A DNA stretch of 64,000 nt from Streptomyces sp. PsTaAH-137. GTDB lineage: Bacteria > Actinomycetota > Actinomycetes > Streptomycetales > Streptomycetaceae. Positions 26,976 through 36,412 of the stretch are shown here, piece by piece (position 1 is the first letter of the stretch; each line of letters opens with the position of its first letter). The position numbers and the translations under genes were made by a program. The stretch covers positions 310,001 to 374,000 of the forward strand of contig NZ_QLLY01000001.1 of assembly GCF_003259365.1 (NCBI RefSeq). The letters run 5' to 3'. The notes beneath the pieces are model-generated. The model was not told the DNA's origin. It saw only the letters and a program-made list of their open reading frames with translations, and did no database searches.

Positions 26976-27013
26976 GCAAACCGACCCGCAGTTCCCCACC
27001 CACCTGACGGGCG

Positions 27014-29389
27014 CTACGCCAGTCCGGCCTTCTTCAAGGCGTCGGCCATGGCGGAATTGGCGGGCGCGGCAGCGGGCCGCCCCTTGCCGCCGCCACCGGA
27101 ACCACCCCGCCCACCCTGACCGCCTTGACGGGACTTCTGCTGCGGCGGCTTCCGGTCCCCGCCACGCCCCCCGCCGCGCCCTCCGCGCTCCGGGCCGGCA
27201 GGCTTCTCGTCGTCCAGGCGCAGCGTCAGCGAGATCCGCTTGCGCGGCACATCGACGTCCTGGACCTTCACCTTCACGATGTCACCGGGCTTCACGACAT
27301 CGCGCGGGTCCTTCACGAACGTCCGCGACAGCGCGGACACGTGCGCGAGCCCGTCCTGGTGCACGCCGATGTCGATGAACGCCCCGAACGCGGCGACGTT
27401 CGTGACGACGCCCTCCAGGATCATCCCCGGCTCCAGGTCGGAGATCTTCTCCACGCCCTCCTTGAAGGTGGCCGTCTTGAAGGCGGGCCGCGGGTCGCGC
27501 CCGGGCTTCTCCAGCTCCTTCAGGATGTCCGTCACGGTCGGCAGTCCGAACGTGTCGTCCACGTAGTCGGCCGGCCTGAGCGAGCGCAGCGTCCCGCTGT
27601 CACCGATCAGCGATCCGACCTCGCCGCCCGTCGACTTCGCCATCCGCCGCACGACGGGGTACGCCTCCGGGTGCACGGACGACGCGTCCAGCGGGTCGTC
27701 GCCACCGCGGATGCGCAGGAAGCCCGCGCACTGCTCGTACGCCTTCGGGCCGAGCCGGGCCACGTCCTTGAGGCCCTTGCGGTTGCCGAACGGGCCGTTG
27801 GCATCGCGGTGCGCCACGATGTTCTCGGCCAGACCGGCGCCGATGCCGGACACGCGCGCGAGGAGCGGCGCGGACGCGGTGTTCACGTCCACCCCCACCC
27901 CGTTCACACAGTCCTCGACCACCGCGTCCAGCGAGCGCGACAGCTTCACCTCGCTCAGGTCGTGCTGGTACTGGCCGACGCCGATCGACTTCGGGTCGAT
28001 CTTCACCAGTTCGGCCAGCGGGTCCTGGAGGCGGCGGGCGATCGACACGGCGCCGCGCAGCGACACGTCCATGTCCGGCAGTTCCTGGGAGGCGAACGCG
28101 GACGCCGAGTACACCGAGGCGCCCGCCTCACTCACCATCACCTTGGTGAGCTTCAGCTCCGGGTGCCTGGTGATGAGCTCACCGGCGAGCTTGTCCGTCT
28201 CGCGCGACGCCGTGCCGTTGCCGATCGCGATCAGGTCGACCGCGTGCTCCTCGGACAGCTTCGCCAGCTTGGCGATCGCCTCGTCCCAGCGGTTCGCCGG
28301 GACGTGCGGGTGGATGACGTCGGTCGCCACGACCTTGCCCGTCGCGTCGACGACGGCGACCTTCACGCCCGTACGGAAACCGGGGTCGAGCCCCAGCGTC
28401 GCGCGCGTGCCCGCGGGGGCGGCGAGCAGCAGGTCCCGCAGGTTCGCCGCGAACACCTTCACCGCCTCGTCCTCGGCGGCCGTGCGCAGCCGCATCCGCA
28501 GGTCGATGCCGAGATGCACGAGGATGCGGGTGCGCCAGGCCCAACGGACCGTGTCCTGAAGCCACTTGTCGGCCGGACGCCCCTGGTTCCTGATCCCGAA
28601 CCGGTCGGCGACGATCGGCTCGTACGAGCTCGGGCCACTGTCCTCGGCCGGCTCCTCGGGCTCCAGGACGAGCTCCAGCACGTCCTCCTTCTCACCGCGC
28701 AGCATCGCCAGGACGCGGTGCGAGGGCAGCTCCTTGAAGGGCTCCGCGAAGTCGAAGTAGTCGGCGAACTTGGCGCCCGCCTCCTCCTTGCCGGACTTCA
28801 CCTTCGCCGCGAGCCGGCCGCGCCCCCACATGCGCTCGCGCAGCTCACCGATCAGGTCGGCGTCCTCCGAGAAGCGCTCCGCGAGGATCGCGCGGGCGCC
28901 GTCCAGCGCGGCCTGCGGGTCGGCGACGCCCTTGCCGGCGTCCACGAACGCGGCCGCGGCGGCCGCCGGATCCACCGACGGGTCGCCGAGCAGGCCGTCC
29001 GCCAGCGGCTCCAGGCCCGCCTCGCGCGCGATCTGCGCCTTCGTGCGCCGCTTCGGCTTGAAAGGCAGATAGATGTCCTCCAGGCGCGCCTTGGTGTCGG
29101 CGGCGCGGATCTGCGCCTCCAGCTCACCGGTCAGCTTGCCCTGCTCGCGCACCGAGTCGAGGACGGCGGTGCGCCGCTCCTCCAGCTCGCGCAGATACCG
29201 CAGCCGCTCCTCCAGGGTGCGCAGCTGGGCATCGTCCAGCGACTCCGTCGCCTCCTTGCGGTATCGCGCGATGAAGGGCACCGTCGAGCCGCCGTCGAGC
29301 AGCTCGACGGCGGCCTTCACCTGCCGCTCCCGTACGCCGATTTCCTCGGCAATCCTGCCTTCGATGGACCCAAGAGTGGGTGTCGCCAC
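27014..29389 (-). CDS. tex: Tex-family RNA-binding protein with RGG-like tail
   Basis: 791 aa from the GTG at 29389 (sequence then reads [17 protein letters not shown], where homologs begin; an upstream start at 29428 is possible). Domains in order: helical N-terminus with [20 protein letters not shown], YqgF-like RNase H fold ([20 protein letters not shown]), two HhH regions ([20 protein letters not shown]) and the S1 domain ([20 protein letters not shown]). Tex binds nucleic acids and affects transcription and stress survival. After the S1 domain comes a glycine/arginine-rich, disordered tail of about 50 residues ([12 protein letters not shown] repeats), common in actinomycete Tex and likely to add RNA affinity. 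Confidence 0.92.
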   Translation of the reverse strand: MATPTLGSIEGRIAEEIGVRERQVKAAVELLDGGSTVPFIARYRKEATESLDDAQLRTLEERLRYLRELEERRTAVLDSVREQGKLTGELEAQIRAADTKARLEDIYLPFKPKRRTKAQIAREAGLEPLADGLLGDPSVDPAAAAAAFVDAGKGVADPQAALDGARAILAERFSEDADLIGELRERMWGRGRLAAKVKSGKEEAGAKFADYFDFAEPFKELPSHRVLAMLRGEKEDVLELVLEPEEPAEDSGPSSYEPIVADRFGIRNQGRPADKWLQDTVRWAWRTRILVHLGIDLRMRLRTAAEDEAVKVFAANLRDLLLAAPAGTRATLGLDPGFRTGVKVAVVDATGKVVATDVIHPHVPANRWDEAIAKLAKLSEEHAVDLIAIGNGTASRETDKLAGELITRHPELKLTKVMVSEAGASVYSASAFASQELPDMDVSLRGAVSIARRLQDPLAELVKIDPKSIGVGQYQHDLSEVKLSRSLDAVVEDCVNGVGVDVNTASAPLLARVSGIGAGLAENIVAHRDANGPFGNRKGLKDVARLGPKAYEQCAGFLRIRGGDDPLDASSVHPEAYPVVRRMAKSTGGEVGSLIGDSGTLRSLRPADYVDDTFGLPTVTDILKELEKPGRDPRPAFKTATFKEGVEKISDLEPGMILEGVVTNVAAFGAFIDIGVHQDGLAHVSALSRTFVKDPRDVVKPGDIVKVKVQDVDVPRKRISLTLRLDDEKPAGPERGGRGGGRGGDRKPPQQKSRQGGQGGRGGSGGGGKGRPAAAPANSAMADALKKAGLA

Positions 29390-29480
29390 GATCCCGTACC
29401 GCCTAAGTCGAATGAGGTTGCGCGGCAATTGTGGCAGGTGACACCGACAACGGGGGATCAGGGCGCCGACCGGGCCGGAC

Positions 29481-30356
29481 TCAGGCGGCCCTGCCGATGA
29501 GGTCCGGCGGGAAGGCGCCGTTGCCGAGCGCGGTGCCGATGAAGCCGGTCGCCAGCTCGGTCAGGCGGGCCACCCCGGCGTCGCCGAGGTGCTCGTAGGG
29601 CGCCCGGTCCAGCTCGTCGGTGAGCGCCTCCAGCCCGGAGCGCAGTTGTACGCCCTCCTCCGTGAGCGTCAGCTCCTCGTCCCCGGTGAGCAGCCCCCGC
29701 GCCCGCAGCCGCTCGGCCGCCGCGTCGTACTCCTCGGGGCTCCAGCCGCGCGTGGCGAGCAGGAACTTGGGGGACATGCCCTTGCCGGTGGCGACATGGC
29801 TGACGAGCGCCTCCACCGGGTCGAGACCGGCGCCGAGCAGGGCGGCGAGATGGCCGTCGCCGCGGTGCTCGCGCAGCAGCGAGGCCGCGTGCCAGTACGC
29901 CATGTGCGGCTGCTCGGGGACCGGGAGGTCGGCGTGCGCGGCGTAGAGCGGCCGGGCGTGGCGCGTGCAGGCCTCGGTCGCGCGCAGGGCGAGTTCGGCG
30001 GCCTCGGCCATCTCCTTCGAGGCGAGCGCCTCCTCACCGATCAGGCGGCGCAGCGTCGCGTCGACGGCACGTGCGCGTGCCGCGAGCACGTCCGCGGGTG
30101 ACGCGGCCTGCCACACCGCGGGCACGTGCCGCGCGACCAGGTCGTGCTTGAAGTTGTAGAAGGCGGCCGTCACGGCACCGGCGCCGACGGCTCCCATGGG
30201 CGCCGAACGCGCCGCGAAGTAGGCGGCGTTGCGGTCGGCGATACCGATGGCGGCCATTTCGCGGCCCAGATCGGGCGAGAAGTAGTGCGTGGAGTGGAAC
30301 GGATTGAGCACGTTGTGGCAGCGGCGGGCTGCGCGCAGGCGCGGGTCAGGAGTCAT
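29481..30356 (-). CDS. SCO6745-family protein
   Basis: 291 aa. Recognised as the actinomycete SCO6745-type family by text such as [57 protein letters not shown] and [19 protein letters not shown]. The fold appears helical, and the C-terminal part ([30 protein letters not shown]) looks like a MarR-type winged helix, so DNA binding is possible. Function unknown. A terminal helix closes the protein. It stands alone, divergent from the GlxA-type regulator. Confidence 0.8.
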   Translation of the reverse strand: MTPDPRLRAARRCHNVLNPFHSTHYFSPDLGREMAAIGIADRNAAYFAARSAPMGAVGAGAVTAAFYNFKHDLVARHVPAVWQAASPADVLAARARAVDATLRRLIGEEALASKEMAEAAELALRATEACTRHARPLYAAHADLPVPEQPHMAYWHAASLLREHRGDGHLAALLGAGLDPVEALVSHVATGKGMSPKFLLATRGWSPEEYDAAAERLRARGLLTGDEELTLTEEGVQLRSGLEALTDELDRAPYEHLGDAGVARLTELATGFIGTALGNGAFPPDLIGRAA

Positions 30357-30463
30357 GCCCGCACGTTACCGACCGGTTGGTACGGGTGCCGATGCGGGGG
30401 AGCGGACCATGGCAGGAAAGGAGGGGGATTCGTCATTGCGGCTACCTGGGCGGAGCTCGAAGA

Positions 30464-31441
30464 ATGGGACGCATGCCGCCACGTACCGTCCTGGTCCCGC
30501 TCTTCGACAAGGTCCAGAGCCTCGACGTCACGGGCCCCGTCGAGGTCTTCGCGGGGGCCGCGCTCGCCGTCGGGTCCACCGCCTCGGGGTACCGGGTGCG
30601 GACGGCGTCACTCGACGGCGCGCCCGTGCGGACGTCCAGCGGTCTGACGCTGGTGCCCGACGGCGCCCTCGCGGACGCCCCGGCCGCGCACACCCTGCTC
30701 GTCCCCGGCGGCCAGGGCACCCGCAGCCCCGATCCGCGGCTCGTCGACTGGCTGCGCCAGCACGCCCCGCGCGCCGAGCGGATCGTCTCCGTCTGCACGG
30801 GCGCCATCCTGCTCGCCCGCGCGGGCCTGCTCGACGGCCGCCGGGCCACCACGCACTGGGCGTACTGCGACCGCCTCGCCCGTGACCACCCGGCGATCGA
30901 GGTCGACCCCGACCCGATCTTCGTACGCGACGGGAACGTGGCCACGTCCGCCGGTGTCACGGCCGGGATCGACCTGGCGCTCGCCCTGGTCGAGGAGGAC
31001 CACGGCAGACAGGCGGCGCTGACCGTCGCCCGCCACCTCGTCGTCTTCCTGCGGCGCCCGGGCAACCAGGCCCAGTTCAGTGCCCAGCTCGCCGCCCAGA
31101 CCGCCCGCCGCGAGCCGCTGCGCGAGGTCCAGCAATGGATCACCGAGCACCCCGACGACGATCTGTCCGTGGAGTCGCTCGCGGCCCGCGCCCGGCTCTC
31201 GCCGCGTCACTTCGCCCGCGCCTTCCGCACGGAGACCGGCCTGACGCCCGGCACCTACGTGGAGCGCGTCCGCGTCGAGCACGCCCGGCGCCTCCTGGAG
31301 GACACGGCGGACGGCGTGGAGGAGATCTCCCGCGCGAGCGGCTACGGCACCTCGGAGGCGATGCGCCGCGCCTTCCTCAAGACCCTCGGCACCCCACCGG
31401 CGGAGTACCGCCGCCGCTTCCACGCCGTGCCGGGCGCGTGA
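30464..31441 (+). CDS. GlxA/FtrA-type AraC-family transcriptional regulator with DJ-1/PfpI domain
   Basis: 325 aa from the ATG at 30464 (ggag 8 nt upstream; ATG at 30473 also possible). The N-terminal DJ-1/PfpI-like domain (about 5-190) has LLVPGGQGTR and the elbow VCTGAILLARAGLL. The C-terminal AraC double helix-turn-helix (about 225-320) has VESLAARARLSPRHFARAFR and GVEEISRASGYGTSEAMRRA. In this family the N-terminal domain senses a metabolite. The next gene encodes a free-standing DJ-1 enzyme with very similar sequence (see VCTGSLLLAAAGLL), so regulator and enzyme are paralogous and probably see related ligands. Confidence 0.88.
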   Translation: MGRMPPRTVLVPLFDKVQSLDVTGPVEVFAGAALAVGSTASGYRVRTASLDGAPVRTSSGLTLVPDGALADAPAAHTLLVPGGQGTRSPDPRLVDWLRQHAPRAERIVSVCTGAILLARAGLLDGRRATTHWAYCDRLARDHPAIEVDPDPIFVRDGNVATSAGVTAGIDLALALVEEDHGRQAALTVARHLVVFLRRPGNQAQFSAQLAAQTARREPLREVQQWITEHPDDDLSVESLAARARLSPRHFARAFRTETGLTPGTYVERVRVEHARRLLEDTADGVEEISRASGYGTSEAMRRAFLKTLGTPPAEYRRRFHAVPGA

Positions 31442-31451
31442 CACCCGGCGC

Positions 31452-31493
31452 ATCCGGCACCCGCCACGACAGATCCGGCACCCACTACGACAG
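31452..31493 (+). repeat. Two tandem 21-bp direct repeats between regulator and DJ-1 gene
   Basis: Two adjacent copies of the pattern atccggcacccrcyacgac plus ag (31452-31472 and 31473-31493) agree at 19 of 21 positions. The second ends in the ribosome binding site of the DJ-1 gene. AraC-family proteins typically bind two direct half-sites about 21 bp apart, and this lies immediately downstream of an AraC-family gene. Confidence 0.7.
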
Positions 31494-31504
31494 GAAGGCC
31501 GTCC

Positions 31505-32140
31505 ATGCAGATCGCCGTCGTCCTCTTCGACCGCTTCACCGCCCTCGACGCCGTGGGCCCCTACGAGACCCTCGGCCGGCTCCCCGACGCCGATCTCGTC
31601 TTCGTCGCCGAGGAGCGGGGCCCGGTGCGCAGCGACACCGGCAGGCTCGCGCTCGTCGCCGACAAGACCCTCGCCGAGGTCCCGCACCCGGACATCGTGA
31701 TCGTCCCCGGCGGCCCCGGGCAGGGCCCGCAGATGGCGAACGGGACCCTGCTGGACTGGCTGCGCGCGGCCGACGCGACGAGCACCTGGACGACCTCCGT
31801 GTGCACCGGCTCCCTGCTCCTGGCCGCGGCGGGCCTGCTGACGGGCCGGCGCGCCACCTCGCACTGGCTGGCGCTCGACGTCCTGCGAGAGTTCGGCGCG
31901 GAGCCGACCGGCGAGCGTGTCGTGATCGAGGGCAAGTACGTCACCGCGGCCGGGGTCTCCGCGGGCATCGACATGGGTCTGACCCTGCTCGGCAGGATCG
32001 CGGGCGACGAACACGCCCAGGCCGTGCAGCTGCTCACCGAGTACGACCCGCAGCCGCCCTACGACGCGGGTTCGCCGCGGAAGGCGCCCGCGCATCTCGT
32101 CGAGGAGTTCCGCGGCAGGAGCCGCTTCGTCCTCACGTAG
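31505..32140 (+). CDS. DJ-1/PfpI family protein (isonitrile-hydratase-like)
   Basis: 211 aa, ATG at 31505 with aggaagg 6 nt upstream. The family fold is complete: nucleophile C100 in SVCTGSLLLAAAGL, PGGPGQGP loop before it, ATSHW after it and VTAAGVSAGIDMGL near residue 155. A close relative group contains isonitrile hydratase, but many members are uncharacterised. Its tandem position with a DJ-1-domain AraC regulator suggests regulation by that protein. Its stop overlaps the converging crotonase gene by 8 nt. Confidence 0.85.
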   Translation: MQIAVVLFDRFTALDAVGPYETLGRLPDADLVFVAEERGPVRSDTGRLALVADKTLAEVPHPDIVIVPGGPGQGPQMANGTLLDWLRAADATSTWTTSVCTGSLLLAAAGLLTGRRATSHWLALDVLREFGAEPTGERVVIEGKYVTAAGVSAGIDMGLTLLGRIAGDEHAQAVQLLTEYDPQPPYDAGSPRKAPAHLVEEFRGRSRFVLT

Positions 32141-32891
32141 TCGGCACGTTCCAGGTGAAGCGCGGCGCCCTGCGCTCCAGGAACGCGGCGACGCCCTCCG
32201 CGGTGTCGCCGCTGCCGCGTGCCTGCTCCGCCCAGTGGGCGTCCCGGTCGGTGCGGCCCGCCGCGAACTCCTTGGCGGCCGCCTGCGTCAGCTGCGAGCG
32301 GCCCACGAGGACGCGCGTGAACTCGGCCACCCGCTTGTCGAGTTCGGACTCGGGCAGCACCTCGTCGACCAGGCCGGTGCGCAGCGCCCGCCCGGTGCCG
32401 ATCAACTCGCCCGAGAACAGGAGGTACTTGGCGGCCGCCGGGCCCACCAGCGATGTGAGCCGCCGGGTGGAGGACGCCGGATAGACGATCCCGAGCTTCG
32501 CCGGGGTCACCCCGAACAGCGCGCTCTCGGTGGAGAACCGCAGATCGCAGGCGGCCGCGAGCTGGCAGCCGCCGCCCACGCAGTACCCGCGGACCGCCGC
32601 CAGTGTGGGCTTCGGGAAGGCGGCCAGGGCCTCCTCGGCGGCGACGGCCAGCTCCTGCGCGGCGCCCGCGTCCCCGCCGAGGGTGGAGATGTCGGCCCCG
32701 GCGCAGAAGGTGTCCCCGGCGCCGGTCAGGACGAGGACCCGGACCGCCGGATCCGCGGCCAGGGTGTCGAGCAGCGGCGGCAGGGCGGCCCACATGGTGT
32801 CGGTCATGGCGTTGCGCCGGGCCGGGTGGTCGATGACGACGGTGGCGACCGCGTCGGTCACCGTGTGCGTGAGGGTCGGTGCAGGGGACAT
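32133..32891 (-). CDS. Crotonase (enoyl-CoA hydratase/isomerase) family protein with altered active site
   Basis: 252 aa, normal length. Oxyanion-hole segments are present (AGDTFCAGADIS; RGYCVGGGCQLAAACDLR). Compared with the hydratase consensus the first catalytic Glu is replaced by Gln (GGGCQL) and the second (usually PEI.LG) by Ala/Lys in TPAKLGIVYPASSTRRL. The contrasting FadB-like protein of this window keeps both. So this is unlikely to be a classical hydratase; another crotonase reaction such as isomerase, decarboxylase or thioesterase chemistry is more probable. No substrate is inferred. Monocistronic; a possible leaderless promoter precedes it. Confidence 0.85.
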   Translation of the reverse strand: MSPAPTLTHTVTDAVATVVIDHPARRNAMTDTMWAALPPLLDTLAADPAVRVLVLTGAGDTFCAGADISTLGGDAGAAQELAVAAEEALAAFPKPTLAAVRGYCVGGGCQLAAACDLRFSTESALFGVTPAKLGIVYPASSTRRLTSLVGPAAAKYLLFSGELIGTGRALRTGLVDEVLPESELDKRVAEFTRVLVGRSQLTQAAAKEFAAGRTDRDAHWAEQARGSGDTAEGVAAFLERRAPRFTWNVPTT

Positions 32892-32898
32892 GCGGCGG

Positions 32899-32904
32899 AT
32901 GCTA
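32899..32904 (-). promoter_or_regulatory. Candidate -10 element (TAGCAT) for a leaderless crotonase mRNA
   Basis: On the minus strand TAGCAT ends 7 nt before the ATG whose first base is 32891, so the start site would coincide with the start codon. No ribosome binding site is visible. GGAACC at 32926-32921 sits 16 nt further upstream. Confidence 0.35.
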
Positions 32905-33147
32905 TCCAGCCCGCCCGAAGGGTTCCCCGGGAGCCCCGGGCAACCGGCACCTCTCGTACTTCAAACTGAAGAGCACCCGAAAGAGGAACAATCGGGACAG
33001 GATCGGTCGCACCCGCGCCGCTGCCGCGCGGCAATGATCAAATTCCGCCGATAGTCGCTGACTTCTGGTCAGTCCGGCGGTCCGGACCAGCGGATTCTCA
33101 ACACTCAAAGCGTGGTGACAATCGAGCGCAAGGGCGGGGACCGGACG

Positions 33148-33618
33148 ATGAACGACCACGGGAGCGCGCCCCCCGAGCATGAGGCGGGCGGGCCGCTGCC
33201 GTACGAGGGGGTGTGGCGGTTCACGGCGCAGGCGGTCGACGCGTCGGTGCCGCAGGCCCGGCGGGCGGTGCGCGAACTGCTCGCCCGGCAGGGCGTACCC
33301 GCGCCGGACGACCTGGTGCACGGACTGCTCGTGATCGTCTCCGAGCTGGTGACCAACGCGGTCAAGCACGCCGCCCTGCTCTCCCCGATGCTGGCCGTCG
33401 AGGTCGCCGTCGGCGCGGAGTGGGTGCGGGTGTCCGTAGAGGACGACCACCCCTACCGCCCCACGGCCCTGGAGGCCACCAGTGGTCAGACGGGTGGCCG
33501 CGGACTGCTCCTCGTACGGGAGATCACCGCCGAGGCGGGCGGCGTCTGCGACGTGGAGCACACCGCGAGCGGGGGCAAGGTGATCTGGGCCGCCCTGCCC
33601 CTCAAGCCCGCGGCCTGA
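33148..33618 (+). CDS. Anti-sigma-factor-like ATP-binding protein (HATPase)
   Basis: 156 aa from the ATG at 33148, preceded by ggcgggga; a GTG at 33112 is open as well. A single GHKL/HATPase domain of the RsbW/SpoIIAB type: N-box LLVIVSELVTNAVKHA (about 70-85) and GRGLLLVREITAEAG as the G-box. In Streptomyces such proteins bind and inhibit sigma factors or act as kinases of anti-anti-sigma proteins. No sigma or anti-anti-sigma gene is adjacent, so its partner is encoded elsewhere. The 220-nt upstream stretch is unusually AT-rich around 32959-33055. Confidence 0.82.
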   Translation: MNDHGSAPPEHEAGGPLPYEGVWRFTAQAVDASVPQARRAVRELLARQGVPAPDDLVHGLLVIVSELVTNAVKHAALLSPMLAVEVAVGAEWVRVSVEDDHPYRPTALEATSGQTGGRGLLLVREITAEAGGVCDVEHTASGGKVIWAALPLKPAA

Positions 33619-33621
33619 GCG

Positions 33622-34215
33622 TCACCAGCCCGCGGAGGGGCCCGTCAGTTCCCGGACCGCCGGGCGTGCCGCGTCGAGCACCGTCATGAACCACGATGAG
33701 AACGGGTCCTCGGCGTGCCGCTCGGCCAGCTCCCCGGCGGTCACGAACGCGGTCTGCCCGACCTCCTCCGGATCCGGGTCCAGCGGGGCCTGCACCATTC
33801 CCACGAAAAGGTGGTTGAACTCCTGCTCCACCAGCCCCGAATCGGGGTCCGGGTGGTTGTAGCGCACGGTGCCGGCCTCGGCCATCAGCGACGGCGAGAC
33901 CCCCAGCTCCTCGAAGGTGCGCCGGGCGGCCGCCGCGAACGGGGCCTCGCCCGGGTACGGGTGACCGCAGCAGGTGTTCGACCACACGCCGGGGGAGTGG
34001 TACTTGCCGAGCGCCCGCTGCTGGAGCAGCAACCGCCCCTGCTCGTCGAAGAGGAAGACCGAGAAAGCTCTGTGCAGCTGCCCCGGCGCCTGGTGCGCGG
34101 CGAGCTTCTCCGCGGTGCCGATCGTCCTGCCGTCCTCGTCGACGAGTTCCAGCAAGATCGCTTCTCCGGTGCCGTTCGACGCATTGTTCGCCGCGGTGGC
34201 AGGTGTGGTCGGCAT
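33622..34215 (-). CDS. idi: Isopentenyl-diphosphate delta-isomerase (type 1)
   Basis: 197 aa from the ATG at 34215 (gaagga 5 nt upstream; another ATG at 34221). A Nudix-fold enzyme interconverting IPP and DMAPP. Catalytic C83 lies in WSNTCCGHPYPGE and the catalytic Glu in VEQEFNHLF; the Nudix-like ARRTFEELGV helix is present. It supplies DMAPP for the isoprenoids made by the hopanoid operon about 10 kb away, which carries ispG and dxs but no isomerase. This linkage is functional, not operonic. It converges with the anti-sigma-like gene, 3 nt apart. Confidence 0.93.
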   Translation of the reverse strand: MPTTPATAANNASNGTGEAILLELVDEDGRTIGTAEKLAAHQAPGQLHRAFSVFLFDEQGRLLLQQRALGKYHSPGVWSNTCCGHPYPGEAPFAAAARRTFEELGVSPSLMAEAGTVRYNHPDPDSGLVEQEFNHLFVGMVQAPLDPDPEEVGQTAFVTAGELAERHAEDPFSSWFMTVLDAARPAVRELTGPSAGW

Positions 34216-34330
34216 ACCCATCCTTCGCTTCGGTCCTCTGGCCCCAAGTCTGCCGTACGGGACAGACCGTCACGCTCCGCGCCGCGTCCCGCATGTCTCG
34301 CACATCAGACGCCCGTATCGCCCGGCGTGA

Positions 34331-35248
34331 TCAATGACACAGCTTCGCCTCGTGCCGCGCGTGACCGCCGGGCTCCAGCTGGAACGTGCAGTGCTCGACG
34401 TCGAAATGGTCGCCCAGGCAGTCCTGGAGGGCGTGCAGCATCTTCTCGTTCCCGAGCGTGCCGAGCGCCTCCGAGGAGACGACCACGTGCGCGGAGACCA
34501 CCGGCATACCCGAAGTGATGGTCCAGGCGTGCAGATCGTGGACGTCCTCCACCCCGGGCAGATCCAGGATGTGCTCCCTGACCCGGGCCATGTCGACGCC
34601 CTCCGGCGCGGACTCGAGCAGGACGTCCAGGGTCTCCCGCAGCAGCTTCACCGTACGCGGGACGATCATGAGGCCGATGACCAGCGACGCGATCGGGTCC
34701 GCGGCCTGCCACCCCGTGGTCAGGATGACCGTCGCGGAGACGAGCACCGCGACGGAACCGAGGGCGTCCGCGGCGACCTCCAGGAAGGCGCCCCGCACGT
34801 TCAGGCTCTCCTGCTGCCCCTTCACCAGCAGGGAGAGCGAGATCATGTTCGCGACCAGGCCGATCAGGGCGTAGACGATCGTCGTACCGCCCGCGGTCTC
34901 GGCCGGCTCCATGAAGCGCTGGACGGCCTCGTACAGGACGTAGCCGCCCACCCCCAGAAGCAGCAGACAGTTGGCGAGCGCGGCCAGGATCTCGGCCCGC
35001 GCGTACCCGAAGGTGCGCTGCTCGCCGGCCGGGCGGTTCGCGAAATGGATCGCCAGCAGGGCCATCGCGAGCCCCAGTGCGTCCGTCGCCATGTGGGCCG
35101 CGTCCGCGATCAGGGCGAGCGAGTCGGCCACGAGACCACCGACGATCTCCACCACCATCACGGTCACCGTGATGGCGAGCGCGACGCGCAGCCGCCCCCG
35201 ATGAGCGGCGGCCGCCGTCCCGTGCCCGTGATCGTGTCCGGCACCCAT
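34331..35248 (-). CDS. Cation diffusion facilitator (zinc/cobalt/cadmium efflux)
   Basis: 305 aa from the ATG at 35248, the start that gives the usual His-rich N-terminus GAGHDHGHG. Six membrane segments and a C-terminal cytoplasmic metallochaperone-like domain are expected. Metal-binding acids sit in ADSLALIADAAHMATDALG (TM2) and FLEVAADALGSVAV (TM5). The cytoplasmic domain ends with DVEHCTFQLEP and a His-containing tail. It would export divalent metal against protons. A start at 35308 is also open. Confidence 0.9.
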   Translation of the reverse strand: MGAGHDHGHGTAAAAHRGRLRVALAITVTVMVVEIVGGLVADSLALIADAAHMATDALGLAMALLAIHFANRPAGEQRTFGYARAEILAALANCLLLLGVGGYVLYEAVQRFMEPAETAGGTTIVYALIGLVANMISLSLLVKGQQESLNVRGAFLEVAADALGSVAVLVSATVILTTGWQAADPIASLVIGLMIVPRTVKLLRETLDVLLESAPEGVDMARVREHILDLPGVEDVHDLHAWTITSGMPVVSAHVVVSSEALGTLGNEKMLHALQDCLGDHFDVEHCTFQLEPGGHARHEAKLCH

Positions 35249-35419
35249 GGATCCGCACCGCCCTCCGCATCGGCCCACCGAGCCGCCCCGCACCGGGGCG
35301 GCGATCACAGTGAACTACGGGTGGGGGGTATCCGCAAACACTGCCATGAAGACCGTTGTCATCTGCTGTGACCTGCGCGGATACGGTTCTCGGGGCGCCC
35401 CGGGACAGGGCGGGTGCCC

Positions 35420-36412
35420 TCAGTCGGTACGGGCCTCGGGGTGCCGCAGACACCAGCCGGCCCAGGCCGACTCGACCATCTCGCGCACGCTGTGCGACGC
35501 GGTCCAGCCCAGTTCCTTCTCGGCCAGCGCCGACGACCCCACCGCACGCGGCGCGTCACCGGGCCGGCGCGGCTCGACGAGCGCGGGCCGCGGGTCACCC
35601 GTCACCTCGGCGATCACGTCGACCAGTTCGCGTACGGAAACACCCTGGCCGGTGCCGATGTTCAGGGTCAGATCACCGCTCGCGTCCGCCCTGGAGAGCC
35701 GCCGCACCGCCGACAGATGCGCCTCGGCGAGGTCCGCGACATGAATGTAGTCACGGACGCAGGTGCCGTCCTGCGTCGGGTAGTCGTCGCCGAAGATCCG
35801 CGGGGCCTCGCCCCGGGTGAGCCGGTCGAAGACCATCGGGATCACGTTGTACACACCGGTGTCGGCGAGCGCGGGCTCGGCGGCGCCCGCCACGTTGAAG
35901 TAGCGCAGACAGGTCGTCGCCATCCCGTGGGCGTGCCCGGCCGCCCGCACCAGCCACTCGCCCGCGAGCTTGGTCTCCCCGTACGGATTCACCGGCGCGC
36001 ACGGCGTCGACTCGGTGATCAGGTCGGAGACGGGGATGTCCGGGTTGCCGTAGACGGCGGCCGACGAGGAGAACACGAACCGGCGCACGTCCGCCGCGGC
36101 GACCGCCTCCAGAAGGGTGGCGAGCCCGCCGACGTTCTCCCGGTAGTACAGCTCGGGCCGCTCGACCGACTCGCCGACCTGCTTGTGCGCGGCCAGGTGG
36201 ACGACACCGGCCACCTCGTGCTCGGCGCACACCCGGGCCACGAGCTCCGCGTCCGTCGCCGAGCCGCGCACCAGCGGGATTTCCGGCGGCAACCGGTCGG
36301 GCACCCCGGACGTGACGTTGTCGAGCACGACGACCCGCTCACCCGCCCCGGCCATCGCCCGCGCCACGTGTGCCCCGATGTATCCGGCTCCGCCGGTGAT
36401 CAGCCATGTCAT
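35420..36412 (-). CDS. galE: UDP-glucose 4-epimerase
   Basis: 330 aa. NAD-binding GGAGYIG (about 7-13), catalytic SSSAAVYG with Ser, and YxxxK (YGETK, about 150-154); later motifs are LRYFNVAGA, RDYIHVADLA and TLNIGTGQGVSV. Interconverts UDP-glucose and UDP-galactose (some relatives also take UDP-GalNAc). It is divergent from the DUF5941/CDP-alcohol operon and could supply a nucleotide sugar for the polymer made there. Its likely start is leaderless (see 36421-36426). Confidence 0.92.
   Translation of the reverse strand: MTWLITGGAGYIGAHVARAMAGAGERVVVLDNVTSGVPDRLPPEIPLVRGSATDAELVARVCAEHEVAGVVHLAAHKQVGESVERPELYYRENVGGLATLLEAVAAADVRRFVFSSSAAVYGNPDIPVSDLITESTPCAPVNPYGETKLAGEWLVRAAGHAHGMATTCLRYFNVAGAAEPALADTGVYNVIPMVFDRLTRGEAPRIFGDDYPTQDGTCVRDYIHVADLAEAHLSAVRRLSRADASGDLTLNIGTGQGVSVRELVDVIAEVTGDPRPALVEPRRPGDAPRAVGSSALAEKELGWTASHSVREMVESAWAGWCLRHPEARTD

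Noticed and set aside
33622..34215. IPP isomerase as part of the hopanoid operon
   Set aside because: It is 10 kb away, on the opposite strand and separated by unrelated genes; only a metabolic link is supported.
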